Shown here piece by piece: positions 25,414 to 33,340 of a DNA stretch of 64,000 nucleotides. Numbering within the stretch: position 1 is the first letter of the stretch; each line of letters begins with the position of its first letter. Source of the DNA: Lutimonas vermicola. GTDB lineage: Bacteria > Bacteroidota > Bacteroidia > Flavobacteriales > Flavobacteriaceae. The position numbers were made by a program, and so were the translations under genes. The stretch covers positions 1,116,001 through 1,180,000 of the forward strand of contig NZ_JBCDNA010000001.1 of assembly GCF_038433205.1 (NCBI RefSeq). The letters run 5' to 3'. Below the pieces are notes generated by a model that searched no databases, was not told the DNA's origin, and saw only the letters and a program-made list of their open reading frames with translations.

Positions 25414-25550
25414 TATCTGCTTATGCTGTTTTGCTTAAATTGTCCATAAATTGTTTTAGGTGATGCGATTCAAAATAAACTTTCAAATCACCTGTTATTC
25501 AGAAAAAATTGATCTCCCGTTGAATTATGGATAATTTGAACAATGCGATC

Positions 25551-25687
25551 GGCGGTTACGTTTAAGAATAGTGCGGTTTTAGTCCGAGGATTTTCAGCAG
25601 GAGAATCAGAGTGACCAAATAAGCACTAACTTTTTAATTTTAAGACGAAACTTAGCATTCTTTTTATCCATTATTGTAGGCAGAGCT
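25551..25687 (-). repeat. Possible attC-like spacer element 9 (weak)
   Basis: Minus-strand 5' end GCCTACAATAATGG resembles a core plus spacer, and the interior has a GATTTTCAGCAGGAGAATCAG inverted repeat. The second core is not clear. It is placed here mainly because it occupies the expected position between two array genes. Confidence 0.25.
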
Positions 25688-25699
25688 TATATACTTCAA

Positions 25700-26161
25700 T
25701 TAATTATCACAGTTCTCTTTTTCTATAGTATAAGCAGTACTTATTATTTTCCATTTTCCATCCTTTTCAAAGAGGGTAAAAACATCTATACCACAATGGG
25801 AAAATTCATCATCAATCCAAAATTTATAGGGTACCCATGCAGTGGCAATTCCGTTTTCTGCTGATATTTTAAAGCTCAATGCAACTTCTTTAATTTTAGG
25901 ATAACCGGGCATTTTCTGCAAATCATCTTTTCTAAATCTCATGTCGATCTCAACAGGTTCTTTATTATTTCGTCTGCGCCAAATTTGTGCTTCGTCCATT
26001 GTAGTTTGTTTCATCAACAATGTGTCCTTGGTTTCCAAAGAACTAAAAAACTGATTAATCACATTTCTAATCTTTTGTTCATCAGTAATTTCTGAGCTTT
26101 GAGAATAGGCACTAAAAGTTAAAATCGATAGAAAGAGTATGAGGAAGTATGTTTTTTTCAT
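25700..26161 (-). CDS. Secreted NTF2-like protein
   Basis: 153 residues with a cleavable signal peptide (MKKTYFLILFLSILTFSAYSQ). The rest is an NTF2-fold, DUF4440-like domain: DEQKIRNVINQFFSSLETKDTLLMKQTTMDEAQIWRR at the front and GIDVFTLFEKDGKWKIISTAYTIEKENCD at the end. FxxxDGKWKIxxxxYT is the closing strand pattern of the fold. No enzymatic residues can be assigned. One array unit between elements 9 and 10. Confidence 0.85.
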   Translation of the reverse strand: MKKTYFLILFLSILTFSAYSQSSEITDEQKIRNVINQFFSSLETKDTLLMKQTTMDEAQIWRRRNNKEPVEIDMRFRKDDLQKMPGYPKIKEVALSFKISAENGIATAWVPYKFWIDDEFSHCGIDVFTLFEKDGKWKIISTAYTIEKENCDN

Positions 26162-26193
26162 TATTGATGTTTTGTGTTATTTCAATTAGTTTT

Positions 26194-26331
26194 GCGTACA
26201 ACGGTTTCGTGTATGAGTAGTAGTGGATTTTCAACCACCAACGTATCAGATAATACTGCCCTTTGATTTACATTTTTATGATTCAAAATAGCACTGGACC
26301 CGCTATTGCTGATACACAATGTTAGCGGTAG
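26194..26331 (-). repeat. attC-like spacer element 10
   Basis: Minus-strand reading: core CGCTAAC, spacer ATT, arm GTGTATCAGCA; far end arm CTACTCATACAC, spacer GAAACC, core GTTGTAC. GTGTAT pairs with ATACAC and YAAC with GTTG, with spacers of 3 and 6 bases as in attC sites. It starts about 12 bases after the stop of the gene at 26343 and ends about 30 bases before the start of the next one. Confidence 0.6.
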
Positions 26332-26342
26332 TTTTATCATAA

Positions 26343-27470
26343 TTAATCATCATAAGTTTTAAAATCCTCCAGGTGTTTTGCAGCTTCTTCCAAATCCATA
26401 ATTAGAAAACCAAAACCAACACCAGGTTCTGTATTATCTTTTCCTATCTGAAAACATAAATATTTCCCATCGTCTGAAATTACTCCTTGATTGGCCTTGT
26501 ATCCCTTATAGTCAGTGAAATAAGTTAATCTTTGCATTTCCCCCGACCCATCTAATTTCAATTTATACAGATCAAGCAATGGCCAGGCATTTTTCTCGGA
26601 GGGTCCGTGTTCGACAAGAGTGTGTAAACCGTCAGGGAATATTCCTTCAGGCTCATCGTAGCAGCAGGGAGAATTAGTGATAGTTCTGTATTCTCCGGTT
26701 TCACTATCTACCATATAAACATCAGTATTATTTCCATTGTTAATGGTATAAACAGCAAATGTTACTTTTATATCTTCTGGTGGAACAAGACTTTGTGTTT
26801 CAAGACTTGCATGACCCAGTGAAAATGGTAACTGCTTTGAATCAAAAATCGTCCTTTCGTTGGCTAACTTTGGTATCCCATCTTGATAAATTATTTCGGC
26901 CATTAATAACTTTGCCCTATTTTTCCCCAGCTCAGGTAACTGGCGATCTCTATGTGTCCAGGCTATTCTCATCCTGCTTCTGGAAACAGCCGGCCCTTCA
27001 GCACAGAGGGTATTTAAAGGAACAGGGGGTGTTGTACCACTTTTATCCATGACGTACAACCAGGTAAGGTCACGCGCTTTATCTCTTTCCTCATTGTCAG
27101 TAGGGTCAAAGAGCACCTTTGGACCGGAAAGTAAAATATCCCCATTTGATAAATACATTGCCCTGGTAAAACCGTAATGATTAAAATGTCTGGTTTTTGG
27201 ACGGATTATTCCGGTTGCTAATTCCAATTCATATACTTCGCCCATTGGTTTGTCCAAAAATAGAATGAATCGGCCATCATGAGACCAATCCGGACGTTCT
27301 CCAAAACCGCTTGCAAGTTTTATATATGATGGTAAATTATCTATTGGACTAGCGTTAATTAGATCAGGTTCTGATTTTTCATGGCCTTGCCCAAATGCAC
27401 TAACTGTTTGTAGTAGTATGCATAAAAGGAGTATTCGCAGGTATAGAATAGTCTTTTTTATTGTTGACAT
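26343..27470 (-). CDS. Exported PD40/TolB-like beta-propeller protein
   Basis: 375 residues from the chosen ATG, selected because it begins a signal peptide (MSTIKKTILYLRILLLCILLQTVSAFG); an upstream ATG would add 22 residues before it. The mature protein has TolB/PD40 propeller blades: SGFGERPDWSHDGRFILFLDK, LATGIIRPKTRHFNHYG, and later SDDGKYLCFQIGKDN. It ends in DLEEAAKHLEDFKTYDD. Such proteins bind ligands or partners in the periplasm; no enzymatic motif is seen. The next gene downstream (27658, further upstream on this strand) has no attC-like element between them. Confidence 0.83.
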   Translation of the reverse strand: MSTIKKTILYLRILLLCILLQTVSAFGQGHEKSEPDLINASPIDNLPSYIKLASGFGERPDWSHDGRFILFLDKPMGEVYELELATGIIRPKTRHFNHYGFTRAMYLSNGDILLSGPKVLFDPTDNEERDKARDLTWLYVMDKSGTTPPVPLNTLCAEGPAVSRSRMRIAWTHRDRQLPELGKNRAKLLMAEIIYQDGIPKLANERTIFDSKQLPFSLGHASLETQSLVPPEDIKVTFAVYTINNGNNTDVYMVDSETGEYRTITNSPCCYDEPEGIFPDGLHTLVEHGPSEKNAWPLLDLYKLKLDGSGEMQRLTYFTDYKGYKANQGVISDDGKYLCFQIGKDNTEPGVGFGFLIMDLEEAAKHLEDFKTYDD

Positions 27471-27657
27471 AAGGTCGAATTTTAAAATTGCTACGGATAC
27501 AAGTTCGTCTGAAATTAACGCAAACGGTTTGGCCATGGTTTCTTTGCATAAAAATCCGTTAGGATTTTAAGCGGTAAACCGAAGATAGTAAAATTAAAAG
27601 CACTTTCCGAAATGAAAGTCTTAAGCAATGACTATAGCCCGTTTTGTAATTTCCTTA

Positions 27658-28395
27658 TCATTCTATTTCCTGATCTATGAGCTTTAATATGTTTTCTATT
27701 TCCAGGTCCAGTGACTCATAGTTTTTAATGATATAGTCCACGCCCCTCGACATTCTAACCACCATGTTTTCAAATTCGGGGTCTTCTAAAAGTGCAACTG
27801 AATTTCTGTGAAAGCGGCTATCTGTGTGATAGTTTAAAAATTTTAATCTTATGGGTTCCAAATAAGTGTCGCCATAATTCATAATACGAACTTCATCTTC
27901 CTTAACATCTTGTACTTCTCCAAACCATTTGGATAAAATTATCCGAAGACTGTCATTCTTTATCAAATTAAGTTGTCCAGAACTTATAAGATTGTTGAGT
28001 GCTCCATTAGAAGGGTCATATGTCGAGTAAGCACCTAAACCAAGCGTTAAGTATTTTAGGTTTTCAGGATTTATATTGTCTTGGGGTACTTTGAATAAAA
28101 TCAACACACTATCAGCCCTTTTTTTTAATCGTATGGCCTTTTCAATATTTCGATGAAGCTCTATACTATTATATGTGAATTCGGACTTCAATATTTTTAG
28201 GATAGCTTGTTCCTGAGTATTCAATTGACGCTGGGTATTCCAATTATTGATTTGAAGTGCAATCAGAATCCCAATTACAACAAGTATAATTTCTCCAATG
28301 GCATATTTAAAATACCTGCCTGCCTGCAAGGCAGGCTTTCCGGTTTTTCCTTCCGAAAGTAAGTTTAGTCTGATGTGTCTAAAAAACTTGATCAT
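27658..28395 (-). CDS. DUF6090 family membrane protein with inserted PALQAGR
   Basis: 245 residues. The head is MIKFFRHIRLNLLSEGKTGK, then seven residues PALQAGR absent from the other family members, then YFKYAIGEIILVV and the membrane helix ending LQINNWNTQ. The insertion is encoded by a palindrome (GCCTGCC-TGCAA-GGCAGGC, 28318-28336) and keeps the frame. The family block NGALNNLISSGQLNLIKNDSLRIILSKWFGE is intact. A 30-codon leader frame with a second MIKFFR start precedes it (28400-28492). Confidence 0.88.
   Translation of the reverse strand: MIKFFRHIRLNLLSEGKTGKPALQAGRYFKYAIGEIILVVIGILIALQINNWNTQRQLNTQEQAILKILKSEFTYNSIELHRNIEKAIRLKKRADSVLILFKVPQDNINPENLKYLTLGLGAYSTYDPSNGALNNLISSGQLNLIKNDSLRIILSKWFGEVQDVKEDEVRIMNYGDTYLEPIRLKFLNYHTDSRFHRNSVALLEDPEFENMVVRMSRGVDYIIKNYESLDLEIENILKLIDQEIE
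28318..28336. repeat. Palindrome inserted in a coding sequence
   Basis: Seven-base perfect arms GCCTGCC / GGCAGGC with a TGCAA loop, inside the DUF6090 gene. A related CCTGCC-AGCC-GGCAGG palindrome is intergenic at 20272-20287. Confidence 0.75.
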
Positions 28396-28399
28396 ACCT

Positions 28400-28492
28400 T
28401 TTATTTTTTCAGCCCACGCACCGCCTGGCTCCTCACTATCAAAGGTCTGCCAGACCTTTGCTTTCCGTTCGGCCCTCTAAAGAATTTTATCA
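28400..28492 (-). CDS. Possible 30-residue leader frame with duplicated DUF6090 start
   Basis: Begins MIKFFRGPNGKQ, identical for six residues to the start of the following DUF6090 gene, and ends VRGLKK at a TAA five bases before that gene's ATG. It contains a hairpin AAAGGTCTG-G-CAGACCTTT. The same layout is seen at 22856-22960. It may be a coupling leader or debris from a repeat insertion that duplicated the gene start. Confidence 0.4.
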
Positions 28493-28516
28493 TTGGTCAT
28501 TGCTTGGTTATTATGA

Positions 28517-28655
28517 AGCACAATGTTTATGTATATCTAAAGTTGTGTGTTTGTGTGCGGGTATTTTCCGAAGGAAAATCAGAAGTCAGCAAATACGCAA
28601 CTGACATTGGTTTAGCTAAAACCAGCAATTTTTTATATACGGTGTTGTAACACGT
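28517..28655 (-). repeat. attC-like spacer element 11
   Basis: Minus-strand reading: core TTACAAC, spacer ACC, arm GTATATAAA; far end arm GATATACAT, spacer AAAC, core ATTGTGC followed by TTCAT. GTATAT pairs with ATATAC. The interior carries CAACTGACATTGG and CCAGCAATTTTTTATATAC, related to elements 5 and 6. Confidence 0.55.
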
Positions 28656-28673
28656 TAATTTGTCAGTTTAAAT

Positions 28674-29519
28674 TTAATCTATTCTAATTATATCTTCACT
28701 TATTTTAGGGAATTTCGAAAATAACAGTAGGTCGTGTCCTGGTATAATGAATTTAATATCTTTTACTAAAGTTTTCATTCTTTCCATTGCTTTCACGTAT
28801 GCATTGGCGTCAAAAGTCTCATTTTTAGGTGCAGACATAAGATTGTTCAGATTGTAGTATGTATAAACATTGTCAGAAGCAAGAATTATTTTATTCTCCC
28901 CATTATCCACCATTACATATTGCGACTCAAATGTGTGTCGAGAACCTGTATAAACTTTTATATTTGGAAGAATCTCTTTATCATCTCCATCGATAAGAAA
29001 TAATTTACCTTCTAAATTTAGTTTTACAAGTTTAAGAACATCTCTTTCATTAAAATCTCCCCAACCATCTTTTTGCCAAGCGTCAGCGACAAAGTAATTA
29101 TAATCTTTTTTTTGAATCCAAACGTTTGCGTTAGGGAACAAATCAACTCCATCCATATGGTCCCAATGGGGATGAGTTAAAATAATATCTGTAATATCCT
29201 CTGCTTTTAATCCTAATTCCGGAAGCATTAAATCTGGGCGCACATAATTTGTAACACTATAAGCTTTGGCTTGTTCAATGTCTTCTAAAAAACCAGCATC
29301 TACTAATATGTTTTTCCCGTTATTGTCTTTCAGTAACCAGTACATAAAAACCGCATCTATCTTTTCAGATTCCGGAGCGTCTAAAACTAATACTGATAAT
29401 GGCAACGTGACACCAACATCCGCATACTTTATGGCGTATACCTCATAATTAGTATTTTGAGAAAAAACTGTAATGGTGTTAATCAAAATAACAAGAATAG
29501 GCAGGAATAATTTTTTCAT
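28674..29519 (-). CDS. Exported MBL-fold hydrolase (lactonase-like)
   Basis: 281 residues with a signal peptide (MKKLFLPILVILINTITVFSQ). The metallo-beta-lactamase motif HxHxDH is H116-P-H118-W-D120-H121. Further ligands follow in GSRHTFESQYV and ASDNVYTYY, and IPGHD supplies the last His. The layout (metal motif after LTHPHWDHMDG, late GHD) is like N-acyl-homoserine lactonases of the AttM/AiiA type. An exported version could act on periplasmic or external lactones, but quorum quenching is inference only. One array unit between elements 11 and 12. Confidence 0.9.
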   Translation of the reverse strand: MKKLFLPILVILINTITVFSQNTNYEVYAIKYADVGVTLPLSVLVLDAPESEKIDAVFMYWLLKDNNGKNILVDAGFLEDIEQAKAYSVTNYVRPDLMLPELGLKAEDITDIILTHPHWDHMDGVDLFPNANVWIQKKDYNYFVADAWQKDGWGDFNERDVLKLVKLNLEGKLFLIDGDDKEILPNIKVYTGSRHTFESQYVMVDNGENKIILASDNVYTYYNLNNLMSAPKNETFDANAYVKAMERMKTLVKDIKFIIPGHDLLLFSKFPKISEDIIRID

Positions 29520-29591
29520 CGTTTTGTATTTATATAATTATTAATAGAGAATTAGTTAATTTTTTTTTATTGGTTTGTCCGTTGGTCATAA

Positions 29592-29740
29592 TGTGTTACA
29601 ACGTTGTGTGCATGATTAGTTGCGAATGAGGTCACAAAGTGAATCAGTCACACTTTTTCAGCGTGATGACGCCGTAAACTTTGCAAGGCTTTTGCCGTAG
29701 CTCAATCAGGTTTACCTTATGATGAAAAACTATGTGTCGA
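29592..29740 (-). repeat. attC-like spacer element 12 (one end clear)
   Basis: The clear end reads on the plus strand GTTACAACG, TTGTGTGCATGATTAGTTGCG, which matches the left ends of elements 8 and 10. The other end near ACTATGTGTCG is eroded. Confidence 0.4.
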
Positions 29741-29802
29741 ATTTAAGCTAATTTCCTTTGGATTTTAACTCAGTTCTTTGTTGAATCCAGTTTATTACTT
29801 CT

Positions 29803-30330
29803 TTAATTAGGGGCATATTTCTCATCTTTTGTGATTTCCATATTGCCCGACAAATACCACTCTCCATTGTATCTAACCGCACCGAAATAAAAGTGATTGT
29901 AATCTGAATTGTTCAATTTTGTATGAATAAAAAAGGGAATATACTCCTCTCCTTTTGACGCAGCCTTATATAAAATCATAAAATTCAAATTACTCCAGTC
30001 TAAATCGTTGGCTTCATTCAGATTTACTATTTCCTGGAAGTTTTTTTCATAGCGTGGTATAACCATATGATCATATGCAGCTTCATATTCGGCCATTAAT
30101 GAATCTCGAACTTGTTTATCACTGTTTTCAGGATCATTATTCTCCTGAAATTTCAAAACTACTTCCTTAGGTAACAAGAGAGATTTAAAACTGTCCCAGT
30201 CATTGTTTAAAATACTCGCTACTATTGAGTTTCCTAACACTTCTTTACTTTTGCTTTGAGCATATAACGGGTTATACAGTAAGACTAATGTTAGAAAGCA
30301 AGTTGTAAAAATGATTTTTCTGTATTTCAT
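29803..30330 (-). CDS. Exported protein of unknown function
   Basis: 175 residues with a signal peptide ending near LYAQ. I do not recognise a family. The mature part is helical at first (KEVLGNSIVASILNNDWDSFKSLLLPKEVV, YEAAYDHMVIPRYEKNFQEIV). It ends in beta-like strands (YNHFYFGAVRYNGEWYLSGNMEI), which recalls NTF2-like folds, so a distant SnoaL/NTF2 relation is possible. One array unit between elements 12 and 13. Confidence 0.75.
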   Translation of the reverse strand: MKYRKIIFTTCFLTLVLLYNPLYAQSKSKEVLGNSIVASILNNDWDSFKSLLLPKEVVLKFQENNDPENSDKQVRDSLMAEYEAAYDHMVIPRYEKNFQEIVNLNEANDLDWSNLNFMILYKAASKGEEYIPFFIHTKLNNSDYNHFYFGAVRYNGEWYLSGNMEITKDEKYAPN

Positions 30331-30365
30331 AATCTATTAATTTTTAAAATAATTTTGTCAAATTG

Positions 30366-30502
30366 GTTACAACGGTTAGTATATGAAAAGCACGCGATTT
30401 CGAAGCATTAAACTTTCGGTTAAGCACAAACTTTATAACGATCCAAAAGCCTTGATTTTACTTCTTCTCGCCTTATTTTTTTATATACATTTTAGCTGCT
30501 GG
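30366..30502 (-). repeat. attC-like spacer element 13
   Basis: Minus-strand reading: CAGCTAAA, AT, arm GTATATAAA; far end arm TCATATAC, spacer TAACC, core GTTGTAAC. GTATAT pairs with ATATAC. It starts about 15 bases after the stop of the GNAT gene at 30517. It is the first element of the array in reading direction. Confidence 0.5.
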
Positions 30503-30516
30503 GTTTCTCGTTTTAT

Positions 30517-31053
30517 TTACTTAGTGTATTTCATTAAATCCAATTCCATAAACAACAAATAGTCCTTAAATTTTGCTGGAATTTCCATTTCAGGATATGC
30601 TTCAATATCACGAAATCCAAAACTTCGATATAACGAATGAGCTGTTTCCATAAACTTTGGGCTGTCAAGTCGAACCTTCTTGTAACCAGCTTTCCTCGAT
30701 TCCTCTATAAGTCCTTCCAGTATAGCCCGTCCAGCACCGATTCTCCTGAAATTTGGGTCAACAAACATCCGTTTTATTTCTCCGATTTCGGAATTGATGC
30801 TCTTTAGGCTTCCAAGTCCACAGATTTTACCTTCAAAAATAGCTATTAATAATTGTCCATGTGGCGGCTGAAATTTACTTATTTGTTGAATGTCTTTTTC
30901 AACCGCTTCTTTTGGATTATGAGGATGGACACAATAGAGTTCTTGCATTTTTTTGTTACCCCAAACCAAATAGTCAAACCATAATTTTTGAATACTCTCA
31001 ATGTCGCCAGGAATTTGAGCATATCTTACTTCGACATTTGATTTTTTTGTCAT
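30517..31053 (-). CDS. GNAT N-acetyltransferase
   Basis: 178 residues. Acetyltransferase_1-type domain: GQLLIAIFEGKICGLGSLKSINSEIGEIKRMFVDPNFRRIGAGRAILEGLIEESRKAGYKKVRLDS. This has the acetyl-CoA loop R-R-x-G-x-G/A (RRIGAGRA), and the closing SLYRSFGFRDIEAY. The substrate is unknown. It is the first gene of the array in reading direction and is an intact counterpart to the frameshifted GNAT at 19717-20182, though not closely similar to it. Confidence 0.92.
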   Translation of the reverse strand: MTKKSNVEVRYAQIPGDIESIQKLWFDYLVWGNKKMQELYCVHPHNPKEAVEKDIQQISKFQPPHGQLLIAIFEGKICGLGSLKSINSEIGEIKRMFVDPNFRRIGAGRAILEGLIEESRKAGYKKVRLDSPKFMETAHSLYRSFGFRDIEAYPEMEIPAKFKDYLLFMELDLMKYTK

Positions 31054-31762
31054 TATTACTGTTTTTCGATTTTGTCTGTTCGCCTTGCAGCGAATTTGTT
31101 ATATTGAATTCGCCAATATACTATATTAGAAAGAATCCTGTGATATGGATAAATTATAGTTTTTGTTTTCAATTGCAATTGCTCAGGTAATATATACTGC
31201 TCCGTCATTCGTTGGTATAGACCCACATGTTCAGAATTTGTGTTGGTGAATTATAAACAGATAAACTGGATGCTTGTTACTCCATATATGATTGATTGTG
31301 GAAAAACCCTATGGTAATTTGTTGATTTTACAAACCCGGACCAATAAATATTATGTTTAGTCTAAGATGGCATTAGAGATGGCTTTGCCTCACCGAGTTA
31401 CAAGCTGTAGCCGGCAAAAAGTAATTCAAGAAATCTTCCAAAACACCGGCTCTCAAAAAGTTGTGAATTACTTGCCCATCAAACAATATATGATGGCTTT
31501 CTGTAAAGATTTTAAATTTAAATCATAATAAAACAAACTTTACACATTCCGGCACAACATCAATTCATCTTGAATTTACAGACGCTATGTATACGTTGAT
31601 ATGTATATAGGAGAGAAATATTAAGCATATTCACAGTTATAAAACTATTAAATTTATTTCAAGAAATTAACATAAATCCTGATTTTTATTTATTCTGGAT
31701 AGGCATGATTCCGGGAATCAGACGAATATTTAAAATAAATTCAAAGCGACTTTTAAATAAGG
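31054..31762. other. 709-base intergenic region, no gene recognised
   Basis: An AT-rich boundary between the array and the C_GCAxxG gene. It has an imperfect inverted repeat TGTAAAG...CTTTACA (31502-31544) around a GATTTTAAATTTAAATC near-palindrome. There is no convincing reading frame, tRNA or integrase remnant. If the array were an integron, an integrase or attI would be expected beyond its first gene, that is here or further right, and I do not see one. Confidence 0.5.
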
Positions 31763-32602
31763 TCAAACCTCACTCAATTCCTCTATCAATTCGCCACAAC
31801 CTCCATTTTTAAGGTAGTTGGTATGATCACTTAGAGAATTAAACACGGTCTGGCTGATGTCTTTACATAAAAACTTGTTATCTGTAAGAAAACTAAAATC
31901 ACCTACTATTTCTTTGGCCTCAGGATCCTTGGCTGCCGACCCTTTCTTATGTTCACGGCACCATGAAAGTGCATTCATCCAAATAGCAGCGCTTAAGGCT
32001 CCGCAGCCGCTCCCGCTAAGACCCAGGCCTCCGGCGAATCCTGCCACCATGACCATCTCCTTTTCTGTCGCCCCCATTCTTCGTGCCACTTCTGTAGCGC
32101 AACTCATCGTTTCTTCAAAATTATGGGGTTTCCCTTTTAAGCCCTTTCTGGCCTTTTCAACAGCTTTTGGGGCCCAATCTTCTGCCAACTGAAAACAATG
32201 TAAAAAACGTCCGCTCAATACATATCTTGCAAAACTCAGCTTATTCTTAAAATCACAATTAGTGATTTCTCTGCATTGCGTAGTGCCTTCATGCTTTTCA
32301 AAATCATCCAGAAGGAGTCTTGTAGCCTCTACAGATACCGAAATAGCCTGAGACAAATGGCTACAGGTTTTATAAGCCTCGGCTCCAACAGCTAAGGATG
32401 CCCCCCACAACATACCACACTGATAACCCTGCTGCATGATTCCTCCGGCCAATGGGTCGGCGGCGCGTTCCTCAATTTCAAGGGCATTGCCGAATTCACG
32501 GTTCAATAAATAAAAAAAAGTGCGAGAGCAAGTTCCTAATTTTCTGAAGACTTTTTTGGCGTCATTTGCCAAAACCTCTGATTCCTGTTTCCCGGGATTC
32601 AT
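31763..32602 (-). CDS. C_GCAxxG_C_C-type redox-active protein
   Basis: 279 residues with 13 or so cysteines. Two glycine/cysteine modules are visible: MQQGYQCGMLWGASLAVGAEAYKTC in the first half and AGGLGLSGSGCGALSAAIWMNAL in the second. They match the C-GCAxxG repeat of the C_GCAxxG_C_C family (redox-active or metal-binding proteins). Proteins with two modules are a known longer form. It is cytoplasmic, without a signal peptide. It is 90 bases downstream of the carbonic anhydrase stop-side neighbour on the same strand and could share its transcript. Confidence 0.8.
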   Translation of the reverse strand: MNPGKQESEVLANDAKKVFRKLGTCSRTFFYLLNREFGNALEIEERAADPLAGGIMQQGYQCGMLWGASLAVGAEAYKTCSHLSQAISVSVEATRLLLDDFEKHEGTTQCREITNCDFKNKLSFARYVLSGRFLHCFQLAEDWAPKAVEKARKGLKGKPHNFEETMSCATEVARRMGATEKEMVMVAGFAGGLGLSGSGCGALSAAIWMNALSWCREHKKGSAAKDPEAKEIVGDFSFLTDNKFLCKDISQTVFNSLSDHTNYLKNGGCGELIEELSEV

Positions 32603-32693
32603 CTCAAATGATTTAAAATTTCAATTGAAATTATAAATCAAACAGTAATCTTGCAATGATTTTCATCAAGCGCGGCATTGATTCTGATTAGAA

Positions 32694-33323
32694 TCAATCA
32701 AAGAATGTTACTTTACCTGTGGCAACATCATACATGGCCCCAACGATAAGAATTTCGCCATTTTTCTCCATCTCAGCCAGAACATCACTTCCTGCTCTGA
32801 TTCCTTCAATAGAAAAATCTACATTTTTTTCAGCCACTTCATTCACAAAATCAAGATTTGCCGAAGTTCTCTCAGAGGCTTCAGAAGGATGCACAACAGC
32901 CTTAACAGCAGGTTTAATCTTATTGAGCATACCTGTCAGTTTACCTAATTCTGCTCCGTCACAGGCCCCTTTAACGGCACCGCAAGAGGTGTGGCCCAAG
33001 ACCACAACTATCTTCGACCCTGCAAGTTTACAGGCAAATTCCATACTTCCCAGGATATCATCATTTATAAAATTTCCGGCAATCCTGATACTGAACAAAT
33101 CACCTATACCCTGATCAAAAACCATTTCTGCAGGTATGCGTGAATCTATACAGCTCAAAATTGTGGCGAAAGGAAATTGTCCCTGCCTTGTATCCCTCAC
33201 TTGCTCCAGCAGGTTCCTGTTGGCCCTTAAATTGTTTTGAAATCTAAGATTTCCTTCCTTTAAAAAAGCTATTGCCTTTTCAGGAGTCATTGATGCCTGG
33301 GTTTCTTTAGTATGTGCTTTCAT
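32694..33323 (-). CDS. can: Beta-class carbonic anhydrase
   Basis: 209 residues. Interconverts CO2 and bicarbonate. Zinc ligands are Cys58, His111 and Cys114 (SCIDSR, GHTSCGAVKGA), with the Asp60-Arg62 dyad. The length and motif spacing are normal, and no signal peptide is seen, so it should be cytoplasmic. It lies 17 bases downstream of the SulP transporter gene, on the same strand. This pairing is common and suggests that the transporter and enzyme work together on bicarbonate (or pH) rather than sulfate. Confidence 0.95.
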   Translation of the reverse strand: MKAHTKETQASMTPEKAIAFLKEGNLRFQNNLRANRNLLEQVRDTRQGQFPFATILSCIDSRIPAEMVFDQGIGDLFSIRIAGNFINDDILGSMEFACKLAGSKIVVVLGHTSCGAVKGACDGAELGKLTGMLNKIKPAVKAVVHPSEASERTSANLDFVNEVAEKNVDFSIEGIRAGSDVLAEMEKNGEILIVGAMYDVATGKVTFFD

Positions 33324-33340
33324 AAGATTGGTTTATAAGA

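Noticed and set aside
27471..27657. attC-like element between the PD40-like gene and the DUF6090 gene
   Set aside because: The spacer has AATCCGTTAGGATTTT, a short palindrome, but lacks the cores and arms of the other elements.
15531..30502. CRISPR array or superantigen-type tandem repeat
   Set aside because: Spacers are long, imperfect and alternate with genes; no short direct repeats of constant length and no cas genes.
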